From assembly GCA_963678705.1 (NCBI GenBank), contig OY783217.1, forward strand, positions 496,001 through 560,000: a stretch of DNA of 64,000 nt, written 5' to 3'. Numbering within the stretch: position 1 is the stretch's first letter; the number at the start of each line of letters is the position of its first letter. The translations under genes were made by a program, and so were the position numbers. Below the pieces are notes generated by a model. That model ran no database searches, was not told the origin of the DNA, and saw only the letters and a program-made list of their open reading frames with translations. Positions 35,415 to 44,217 of this stretch are shown in pieces. The DNA comes from Panorpa germanica. Taxonomy: Eukaryota > Arthropoda > Insecta > Mecoptera > Panorpidae.

Positions 35415-36057
35415 AGGTTTCAATTTTTTTAAATTTATTTATATTAATGTAGAACATATTAAATTTATTGTGTGAAAATTTGAAGTCGATTGGAGAAAAA
35501 CTATCGAAGATATAGAGTTTTAAGTCTTCACCTCTCTGGTCTGGTTTCGTTTTTCTCACACTTAGCATTTTCAGAGTCGGTGCCCTTTCAAGCACAAAAT
35601 CTACAGCACCAATCCTTTTGCACACTCTTTCTTTACATAAATGCGAGGTAACGCTGTCGAGTTTCTTTTTTAATTTAAACGTATTTTAAAATAACAAAAT
35701 TTCTGATTTTTTTCATGAAAAATCGGTATTTTGACTTCTAAGTGCTGTTAAAAAAATGAAAAATCAATAAAAAAAAGACTCGACAGCGTTACCTGCAGAA
35801 ACTTATTAACTAATGAAATCATTTTGGTTTTTTGAGTTCAAATAATCCAGTGATGAGTTATGAGGGACACCGCAATGAAACTTTTTTTTGTGACGTCACC
35901 GGAGATTCGCTGTCAATGCCTCATTTCTTGATATTTATTTATGAAAATTTCACAAAGTATTCTCTAAATGTTATTTTATCATGTAGTAAATATAGAAATA
36001 ATTATATATTAACTGTGTCGTCAAAAAACATTATCGAAAATATGCTTTTTTGTATCG
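35415..36057 (+). repeat. Dispersed repeat D, copy 1
   Basis: About 640 bp that recurs as an inverted copy at 56364-57048. It contains a perfect 15-bp inverted repeat, GGTAACGCTGTCGAG at 35647-35661 and its complement at 35779-35793. The short open frames within it differ between copies and are not genes. Confidence 0.85.
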
Positions 36058-37614
36058 ATTTGAACTTAACCCCTCCCCCCGATTGTCTAGCCGATTCATT
36101 TCCGTACAGAGTCTAAAATGATCTAAAATGGGCGGTATGACAATGTGCATGTTTTGTGGAATAGGAATACACATATACATATGCTCAAAGTTCGCTATTC
36201 GGACTACAGTGCAGTGTGTCTGCACCTTTAACAAAAGTCATTCTACTCGCATAGCTTCTTCCATTTCATCAGGACACAATAGCTTAAGCTTCGTACTAAA
36301 CTTGAAGATATTAGTCAAAAAGAACCAATATCTCACAATTTTTAAACAATAGTAACTAACAATAGAAATAAACAATGAAATAAATAACCAAGCCATTAAT
36401 GTCCTCTCATGTAAGAGACAAAAATATAACAAAAGCTAAATTTCACACAATTTAAAATCTTACATAATTAAAGTTGAGTTGTTTTTCTTTAAATTCTAAC
36501 AAGCGTAAACTTTGTCTCACAAAAATCTTAAAATATAATTAAATTTCTAAGAAAACGAGTATGTCTCTCGCAACTTTTGTTTATTTATTCTTTTATTTTT
36601 GATTTGCTCGGTTGGGATACTTCACCGTAACGGAATTGACGTTTGTCAAATATTTTATGTAATTTTATGATCTTTAAAAAACAAATAGCTAGTCGCCAAA
36701 ATATGGATTCAGTCACGGTAGATTGGACCGTTCATAATAAAAGAACGTTTTATTTTATATAACCGCAATGATGAATACAGAAACATATAGGGCCTGTTGC
36801 TGAACTCATAGTTATCGTAGAAGCATAAATATTTAGCACCTTCTACAAGTTCGGCCATATGCCATTTGCTACGGTAATTTTTTTTTATTTTTTCAATATT
36901 TTGTGTTTCTGAAAGTTGGCAACCCTAATTACAAAGTAAAACATTTTCTTAAATTATCTGCAATAAATTTAAAATAATGTTAACTCATAACAATCGTACA
37001 ATTTCATTTGTTTGTGAAATATGCAAGAGGTTAAATATCTGAAATATAATATGCAATAAGTCTGTAGTTCTGTTTGGTTGTGTTTGGTATTGAGTGGAGT
37101 AAATGCAGGCAGAGTTGTTGATTTTGTCGGTTGTTGTGGTTCTCATAAGTCGACGCTGTGTAACTGCGTTGTAGGTTCGTTCTGGTTGTTGTTTTGTGGC
37201 AACCGGGAAATGTTGATATATTGTTAGCACAAAGTTTCTACTTAAGGATATAATTTGTTAACGAGACATAACACACTTTACTTGTTGTTACTTCGGTAAT
37301 ATTTTAAAACGTGAAATCTGTGGATTGGTGTCAGATTTTCAGCAACAAATATTAAAAAGATAGAGATGTTATTCCAATGGCCTTGTGAACTCATTCTTTA
37401 GACGTCGGTTTTAATATTGTACAACCCTTAAAAACGTGTTCTTAAGTTTTATCAGTATGCTAATGCGCAAAAGGGTAGATTTATATTATTATTATTATTA
37501 TATTATATTAATTGTGTGCCTTTCGGCTTTACAATCTACATTCTTAATACATTTCACACGAGAACTTCAACTTGAAATTAAACTTAAAACTATTCTAGAC
37601 CTTTCTATTTCCAA
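36058..37614. other. Gene-free stretch
   Basis: No exon recognised. GTTGGCAACCCTAAT at 36914-36928 looks like a hAT end, but I found no partner. Confidence 0.4.
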
Positions 37615-37945
37615 AAGTACTTTTCTACTTCTTCTTCTCTTGACTTCTTTGTCTCTTCGTCTCTTTGTCACTTCTGCTCTGGCGTTACTTCTCTTTCCTT
37701 GTTCCTTTTCTCTATTTCCGCCATCCACCTCTTCCCTTTACTGCCTCCCTTTAATAACTGCACAATATTCTTCTCGCTCATTACTTTTTTCTCACATGAA
37801 AACTTAATGTGCTCCAATGTTTCAATCTCCGTTCCACACACTCTACACATCTTTTCCTCGCTATTTGCCCAGGATCTATTTGTTTTCTCCTCGTTTCCCA
37901 ATCTAAATCTGGCAATCCTTCTCATGTTTTTTGTGTCTTTTATAT
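37615..37945 (-). mobile_element. LINE 3' fragment (R1-type ORF2 end), copy 2
   Basis: The minus strand encodes an 85-codon open stretch (37668-37925) with RFRLGNEEK followed by CRVCGTEIETLEHIKFSC, a C-x2-C-x8-H-x4-C knuckle. This arrangement is typical of the C-terminal end of R1-type non-LTR retrotransposon ORF2 proteins. The reverse transcriptase and endonuclease regions are absent, as expected for a 5'-truncated LINE. The pyrimidine-rich appearance of the plus strand reflects the Lys/Glu-rich coding on the minus strand. Confidence 0.8.
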
Positions 37946-38640
37946 TAGGTGATAACTGTGTTAGCGGGGAAGTTTTTCAGAAGTTCAAAAAATTGGCAAA
38001 TTATAAAACTGAAGTGAAGATGTTAAATTCTCATTGGAAACAATAGAAGTTTGGTCACGAGAAATAATAAGACTTTTAAATATCGGTTCTCAACGAATTG
38101 TTGAAAATGTTTTCGAGATAATAAACCCCTGTGGGGTTGTATACGGGTTGATGATTGATTTAACTATAAAAAGATTAAGATATACATATATTTCATGTCA
38201 GAGAGAATGTACTGGCTGGCATATGGATCCTACAAACGCAGTAATATGCACCAGCACCTAGCCGTGGTAGTGGCTGTCGTTGTACAGTGTGGACGTACCT
38301 TGAAGGCAGCTCCGCACAACGACCACGACTTGGCCGCCATTACTAAAACTCCAGACACTCAATTCACCGGTATACATTGCCTATATAATTAAATATAATT
38401 ACACAAATATTTGAAACGTCTGAATACGTCCATAAGTATAGGGTTTAAACGTAGAGTTATTGTGAGTGTTAAAAATAAGTACAAACTGATAAGCAATTAT
38501 ATGAATTTAAAAAAAACTGTTTTTATGTAATAATATTAATAAAATGTTTGATTACCTAGCATTTAAATGTAAGTAATATGCGGTTTATTCCGATTATTAC
38601 GCTATAAATATTTTAATTTAATGTTCATAACTAGATTCAG
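37946..38640. other. Gene-free stretch
   Basis: An acceptor-like TTTTATATTAG (ending 37951) leads into 32 open plus-strand codons ending in TAG, too short and isolated to call. Nothing else recognised. Confidence 0.35.
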
Positions 38641-38850
38641 ATGTAGTGAACCTGATGTGACGGTAGATTTATTGTGATCGAGACTCTTTAGACTTGATGC
38701 TAGAATGTTGTGTCTTTGGTTACATTTTCTGGATGCAATTGTTATATGTTAGTCACTGACTCATCAGCGAGAATGTTATTAGACGGGGATATATAAATCT
38801 CACGGTCAGAAACAGGCAGACATTAAATGAATTAAATAAAATATAAACAT
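38641..38850 (+). mobile_element. tRNA-derived SINE-like repeat, copy 5
   Basis: Recognised mainly by its 3' part: GGCAGACATTAAATGAATTAAATAAAAT matches the tails of the other copies in sequence and order, in segments CAGGCAGACATTAAATGAAT and TTAAATAAAAT. The head is degenerate. It ends just downstream of the polyadenylation signal of the FHA gene. Confidence 0.5.
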
Positions 38851-38865
38851 CACGAAGGAATACAT

Positions 38866-38871
38866 TTTATT
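38866..38871 (-). terminator. Polyadenylation signal of the FHA gene
   Basis: AATAAA on the minus strand, about 60 bp downstream of the TGA at 38930-38932. Confidence 0.7.
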
Positions 38872-38929
38872 TTGAATAAATAATTCCTTACATTTGAGAA
38901 TTAAGATATTGTACTTAACTATAATAACT

Positions 38930-39114
38930 TCAGCAGTTTAACCAATCTTTGCGGTACTCTCTGTACGGTTCTATAGAAATATCATTGCAGGTATCTTCGA
39001 TTTCTGAAGGGTCACATGGTTTGGAAACATTTTTGGGTTTATGTTGACCGCACACTTCGCATCTTGCTGAATTTTTAATAAGTTTTTTACATTTGGCAGA
39101 CTCTATAGACACTG
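38930..39114 (-). CDS. FHA gene exon 9 (terminal)
   Basis: The acceptor TATTTTAGCAG is a NAGNAG site (start 39114 or 39111, same frame). Ends TGA. Contains a cysteine cluster (KCKKLIKNSARCEVCGQH, then C residues in VSKPCDP and EDTCND) that could bind zinc. AATAAA follows. Confidence 0.65.
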
Positions 39115-42093
39115 CTAAAATAATACAGAGCATATATAGATTCAGATAAATTTTAAGAAGATTTTGTTGAGTAGCGTAAATAGAAGCCTCTCACACTGCA
39201 ACCTTCGACTTTCTCAGTAAGGTGTAGTCAGGGGCGGCCTTAGCTATTGCAAGGCTCCAGGCAGCAGATCTTTGCGAGGCACTTGTTCTTTGTATAATTT
39301 ATGTAAATTGTAAGTAAGTATTTTTGATGATAATTGACGAAAAATAAAATTTTATATTGGAAGTTTTATAAAAGTTAACAAGCACAAAGACGACAAATAT
39401 TAATGATGATAAACTGAGGTACATGAATGCCTTGAAAGATATACGCAGTGATTCTAGTGGGGTTTCTAAAGAGCGAGGCGCGGGATTCAAATACATATAT
39501 AGTAATGAATGTTTCTACTTTGGTTGTTACGCGAGAATGCGAGGCCCGGGCGGTTGCCCTGCTTGTCACCCCTAAGGCCGCCTCTGAGTGTGGTTGCATT
39601 AGCACACTTTATCATGAAAGGATTGTTATTTTAATGAAGTATGTATTTCATACATCCGTTTCTAATATGCTTAACTTGAACTGAGTCGCTGCGAGCGGAA
39701 AATGATATTTATATAATAAGCATTGATAATTATTAGGGTAGAAGGTTCTTATCAGTATAAAGTGTATTAAAGTGAATCAACTCGAATACTCTATATTGAA
39801 AAAGTCAGTGATGCAAGTAGTCGGTTGCAGTATCAGGTAACACTTAAGCTCACACGTCGGCATTACCGCATCAGATTTAAGTTTAAACATGGATAAGAAG
39901 GAAAGGGGACGAATGCCGTTATGAAATATTAATCTACTATCACCAAAAACTGTAGTGATTGTGCGTACGACTTCGTTCGCTTCTTGTCTCTTCCATATTT
40001 CACCGATAAATCGGATGCAACAATGCTCCGCTGGACAATTATTTTTCTGGATAACCTGATTTAAATTTCCTAGGAGTTTCAAAGGCATACCTTTCAACCT
40101 CGATGTACGCTACTGCTTTTATTTTACCTATCATAAGATTTACCTTCAGGTTTTACTACACCCTCACCATAGACGGAAGCAAATACTAAAAAAAAAAATG
40201 ATTGAAAATGAATTATTACAAAATAATAATTTCGAAATTTTGTTTTGAATTAAGTGTACTACATTTCATGCGTTTATGGTGACTAAAAATATGTCGCCAG
40301 GTTTCCAAATCGCTTTCTTCATTGCTCTCTAAAGCACAGCAGTTCGTGACATCACTTGTAGAATTTGTAACGATGCTTGGATCCAACTGCGAAGTTGATG
40401 AGACCTTCATGCGCTTATTGCTGCTTTCTTCCGATCTTTCAGCCGCTGCTGACAACGCTACAACAGAAAGATTTAGATAGAAAACAAATCAAGATGTTTA
40501 CAAGCAAACATCGAATGGTTTATGACAAAGCTTCAACTTAAGTCTTACTTTCACTAGGAACGCCCTCTGGAAGAGTAAATCTAACCATTGTCTTACGTTC
40601 TTCTGCGACGTCGACAGAACTAGATACGTTCTCTTTTACTTCCGGTGTTTTTGGCTCCGGGATGATAGCGCTGATTTCATAAGTGTTTCCTATGTACCTA
40701 GGTGGATCGACATCAATAGCGTCAGCTACGCCAAATGGAATGTAAGAATTTTTCGGAACATGTTCGCTTTGAGGCTTAGGAACATATTCGTCATGAGTTG
40801 AAATATTTGTTCTTCCTTCTTGGTCAGACGTCTCTACAAAATATGGTACAGATAAGTAAATTAGAATGTAAATTGAATTATTGTGGTAGTAAGTATTATT
40901 TGGCGTACGTTGATTATTCCGTGATATAGGGGTTGGTTTATAAACCGGTGGTGTACCTAATTCTGGACTGAAGGCCCGCAGCTGAGATTCATTTAAAAAG
41001 GCATACCCAGAAATGACGGCTAGAAAATCATACGTTGTTTCTGATTACAAAGTTAACTGTACGAATAACTTCATTACTACTGGTAAGCTATTACTTTAAT
41101 GTTAAAATAGAAATTCATTTTCATACTTTCACTTGGAATGGTTATATTCATCGCACTCGTATTACGCGCAGATTCGTTCCTGGCAGATGGATCCTGAGCT
41201 ACGACGTTAGAAGACAGGACTAAATACATAGTTCAAATGTTAAAAGGGTCCAATATTAGCTATTATTATTAACTCAGTTCATGTTTGAAGTAAATGTTTT
41301 AAATCCAAAGCAAGGGTTCCGTATATTTGACAAACCGATAAAAGTTGCTGCTTCAACGATATTAAAGACACTACTTAATTTTGAACATGAATGCGCTTCT
41401 GCATATGTATATCTCAATGCTTACCTAGTGTCTGCTTCACTATTTCAAGAAGACGTGTTAGGCAGGACAGGTAGTACTCGTTGCGTTCAAGGTCCACTAA
41501 AAAAACATTGAAATTAGTATTGACTCATCAATAAATTTGTCGATTTTTTTATTTCTATGCAGTCCTATCAATTCCCGATTTGCTGTCAATATTTCCTTAA
41601 CGAAATTATTATTGAAAAAGGACTTACAGTTTTGAGCAAGTTCCTGCAGGTTTAAGAAGAACTCTTCAATTGGAATTGCATTGCTGATCCCAAGGAAATT
41701 ATCATCTGCGATGTAGTAAACGCCAAGAGTCTGGCTAAAGTACAATATGTCGCCAGTTTTTAATTGTTTGTAGATGTAAGGTATCAGAGGCGTTCGATTA
41801 TTCCCGATGAAGGTTTTACCAGCAGTTCCAGTGTCACAGATCTGATGAATATTGCCCTGCACGTGAATGATGGCGTGCTTCCTGCCGATTTCTCCATCAG
41901 CGACACTTATGGAACATGTGGTGTCATTTCCAATGATGTTATCACCATCAAACACCGGGTATGTTTTACCTTTCATGGCTAGAATGCCTCTGATTTTAGG
42001 TTGCTGAGCGCCATTACTGTCAAATGCTTCACGTCCTTGCGTTTGTTGCATCATTTTGAATGTGTCATGTATTCTATCTATGTTTGAGTACAT
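38930..42093 (-). CDS. FHA-domain protein gene, nine exons
   Basis: The predicted protein is about 561 aa. Exons (minus strand): 42093-41628, 41496-41425, 41219-41127, 41040-40909, 40833-40549, 40457-40263, 40185-40144, 40069-39854, 39114-38930. Each internal exon length is a multiple of three and every intron is phase 1, so one frame runs from ATG to TGA without a stop. The N-terminus carries an FHA (phosphothreonine-binding type) fold at about residues 36-128. The middle is low-complexity, Ser/Pro/Glu-rich and probably disordered. The last exon holds a cysteine cluster. An N-terminal FHA with a long disordered tail recalls MDC1/mu2-type DNA-damage mediators or other nuclear FHA proteins. 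I see no BRCT repeats, so the family is uncertain and I give no symbol. The intron between exons 4 and 5 is 75 bp and also open in frame, so retention is possible. Exons 7 and 8 have alternative splice sites. Confidence 0.72.
39229..39586 (+). mobile_element. hAT-type MITE, family C, copy 2
   Basis: The ends read CAGGGGCGGCCTTAG and, reverse complemented, CAGAGGCGGCCTTAG. Flanking 8-mers GGTGTAGT and AGTGTGGT match at six positions. It lies in the last intron of the FHA gene. The same sequence occurs inverted at 55397-55746, and a 66-bp relative sits at 27595. Open frames crossing it are not genes. Confidence 0.85.
39854..40069 (-). CDS. FHA gene exon 8
   Basis: Ends at a GTGAGC donor. Acceptor CTCCTAG at 40070 is shown; TTGTCCAG at 40031 gives the same frame with 13 fewer codons. 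72 codons, including CPAEHCCIRFIGEIWKRQ and TVFGDSRLIFHNGIRPLSF. The frame stays open to 39777, so a read-through ending is a possible isoform. Confidence 0.55.
40144..40185 (-). CDS. FHA gene exon 7 (short)
   Basis: The acceptor is a T-run ending TTTTTTTTAG, the donor GAAG|GTAAAT. 14 codons (FASVYGEGVVKPE). A GTGAGG inside it could serve as an earlier donor in the same phase. Confidence 0.5.
40263..40457 (-). CDS. FHA gene exon 6
   Basis: The acceptor TTTCTGTTGTAG is strong, the donor GAAAT|GTAGTA weak. 65 codons, Ser/Glu-rich, containing a basic NKRMKV motif and a second HHKRMK. Confidence 0.7.
40549..40833 (-). CDS. FHA gene exon 5
   Basis: Acceptor CATATTTTGTAG, donor GAAA|GTAAGA (strong). 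95 codons, acidic and Pro-rich, with DEYVPKPQSEHVPKNSYIP and IIPEPKTPEVKE; probably disordered. Confidence 0.75.
40909..41040 (-). CDS. FHA gene exon 4
   Basis: Acceptor AACTTTGTAATCAG, donor CAAC|GTACGC (weak). 44 codons including ESQLRAFSPELGTPPVYKP. The following 75-bp intron is also open, but its translation is hydrophobic (SIYILIYLSVPYF) and unlike the flanking exons, supporting splicing. Confidence 0.65.
41127..41219 (-). CDS. FHA gene exon 3
   Basis: Acceptor TATGTATTTAG, donor GAAA|GTATGA. 31 codons of polar sequence (VVAQDPSARNESARNTSAM). Confidence 0.75.
41425..41496 (-). CDS. FHA gene exon 2
   Basis: The acceptor TTTTTTTAG has a CTAAT branch-like motif 20 bp upstream. The donor is CTAG|GTAAGC. 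24 codons: DLERNEYYLSCLTRLLEI..., helix-forming in character. Confidence 0.8.
41628..42093 (-). CDS. FHA gene exon 1 (FHA domain)
   Basis: 155 codons plus one base, ending at a consensus GTAAGT donor. The FHA region shows YPVFDGDNIIGNDTTCSI, then GEIGRKHAIIHV, then DTGTAGKTFIGNNRT and TGDILYFSQTLGVYYI, aligning with the usual strand order. The normally conserved Arg (in GR), Ser (in S-x-x-H) and Asn (in NG) positions read Asn, Gly and Lys. A GTGAGT donor at 42145 and an acceptor-like CATAG at 42078-42082 would allow an upstream untranslated exon, with translation then starting at Met14 or Met15. Confidence 0.85.
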
Positions 42094-42146
42094 ATATGTT
42101 TTAATTTAAAAAATAATGTAAAAGATATAATGTTATAATACTCACC

Positions 42147-44006
42147 AATTAAGTTTTGATTATTTTCATTTAATTAATTTATGTGTTTTTTATTTTATGA
42201 AATAATTATTTATTTTTTCTTAGAAGAGAATAATTCACTTCCACATTCAACAACTAAGAAAAAAAAAATTATTGATTCTTTTTTGTTTCAAATAAAATAT
42301 TTTTAAAAATAATGGAATGTTTTAGATCAGTTATTTTTAATTGCTAGGATGGTAGCAATTTTTTTAAAGAATTTAATGGTAGCAAATTTAAAAAAAGAAC
42401 AAGTATTCTTTTATTTTTGCTGCTGTCGCTATTTTATGTTTAAAACCGAATATGAAAATGTAAAAGCAAGGTTATGGTTACTGGCATGATTAATTTAAAA
42501 AACAAACACGAAATTTCTAATTATACCATCACAGATTTAATCCGGACGTCATTAAATGAAGTAAACCATTCATAATATCATTGGTCATTTTGACCAATTA
42601 AACGTTCTTGCGTTCTTCCAACATTATTGCATTGCATCGTACTTCAACCATAACACATAAATCTTACCATCTCTCACCAGCGAGCACTAGCGAGGTTCGA
42701 GACACTTTGATTGACACGTGACCGTCACGACCGATCACTTACACTAACAACACGTAAAACGCGCATGCGCATTCGCACACCTAACAACATACATATTATG
42801 TGCATACAGAAGTTTACTATTAGAAAATCCTTGTTATTGTTCTTCTGCCTTGTCACACACATTACCTTATCACACGTCACTATCTGCAAATTATAGTAAT
42901 GAGCATTGCGCAGACGCTGCAACTGTATGTAAATAGGACGCGAATGTAATTGGATGTAAAATTATTCGAACATATTTACATCCAAAGCCTTTAATGCTGC
43001 TGAGTTTTATTTTGTAAGCAGCAACATTCGGTGGACGGCTAAACTCGGCTAGAATAAGAGTAAATTATACTGTAGTCATAGTTCCTGCAACCTGGCCACT
43101 TAAAGAAAAATAAGAGTAAAACGTTCGGACGATCCAGATCTACAAGAACTAACGAAAAATGTAATCTACAGTTATGTTTCAGTAGTACCTCGCTTAACCG
43201 AACCTTGTCCTTGTCTCCATTTTCTAGAGTTGTCATCTAGATACTTTTGGTAAATCGATAAAAGTAACTAAATAAGTATCTGCTTGTCTCTAATAAATGT
43301 TTTTGTCCATTCCGTTGCACAGCCTGCTTGCTAACGTGCAGAGAACACTGCAGAAGCTGGGTGGTACATTTTTTCACGTCTTGAATTGCTGGTACTGATC
43401 ACATGTCGTCGAACTTGTCATTCGCAGCTTCTCTATGTCAACAACAGGCAGATCACAATGATGTATCATGTGAACGCCAACCAATAATGATTACGACCAT
43501 ACACAGGAAAGTTACTTGCAGACAGAGGTTGGCAACTAGCTAGTTAAATATTATTGACAACAATTTTGGACTATCATATTTTTAAATAATTTATATCAAG
43601 CTAATTGAGGCTATGAAATCTACTATTTGTAAAGAAATATTTAAATGTGTTTAACAAACACAAAACCAAACGTCTTATCACAAAAAATGAGAATTTTGCT
43701 AACCGCAAGACTCCAATATTAACTATAATCAATGCCTCAATTCACAATACTCAATAATCTCATAATGTTGAACAGTAGGAACGTGCCTTAAGAGAATTAG
43801 TATTGTCTTTCATCAAACCTTATTTGATAAAAACTCACATACCCGTACAAGCGCAATGCACCAAGTTTAGTATTACTCAGACCTCAACATCGAGTTTGAT
43901 CCAGATCAACATTACCTGTCACTGTCAAGGCTTACGCATTACGCAAATGAGCAACGACGAAAACAGAAATTGTAATGTGAAGCGATACTAACTGCTCGCA
44001 TCAAAT
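42147..44006. other. Gene-free stretch upstream of the FHA gene
   Basis: A CpG-richer segment at about 42680-42780 (GAGACACTTTGATTGACACG, CACGTAAAACGCGCATGCGC) might contain the FHA gene promoter, but I see no decisive element. Otherwise featureless. Confidence 0.35.
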
Positions 44007-44217
44007 TTGAATAAAACGCGGAAGTTGAAGGATGAGGGAGGGAAGAAGTATGCAGCAGTAGCTACGTTTTTACTAGAGGAACAACAGAGATCGGTGAATT
44101 TGTGCCTCCAGCAACCTTGTTGAGCAATGCCGATGATAGTACATTTGATGAACAAGTAATACCATACGTCTGCAGATGCCTCCCTCCTTCTTCGCTTCTT
44201 TTCTACGTTTTATTCAA
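44007..44217. mobile_element. MITE with TTGAATAAAACG ends
   Basis: The left end TTGAATAAAACGCGGAAG and the reverse-complemented right end TTGAATAAAACGTAGAAA start inverted arms of roughly 50 bp, both with GGAGGG-type purine blocks and a GCAG. A related half-copy lies near 60345-60400. No frame of its own. Confidence 0.65.

Noticed and set aside
34079..35415. Two frames of 101-110 codons on the plus strand
   Set aside because: No ATG context, splice sites, domain or coding-like composition; open by chance.
35832..36116. 94-codon frame, and an 83-codon frame at 56309-56560
   Set aside because: Both lie in repeat D in corresponding positions but with shifts and changed ends between copies.
37436..38046. 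Long plus-strand Leu/Phe/Ser-rich frames
   Set aside because: Antisense to the Lys/Glu-rich LINE ORF2 tail; the minus strand carries the recognisable zinc knuckle.
39777..40097. 106-codon frame as a stand-alone gene
   Set aside because: It opens with TTG and is better explained as exon 8 of the FHA gene plus read-through into the intron.
41035..41982. Plus-strand frames at 41.0-42.0 kb
   Set aside because: They are antisense shadows of the FHA gene exons.
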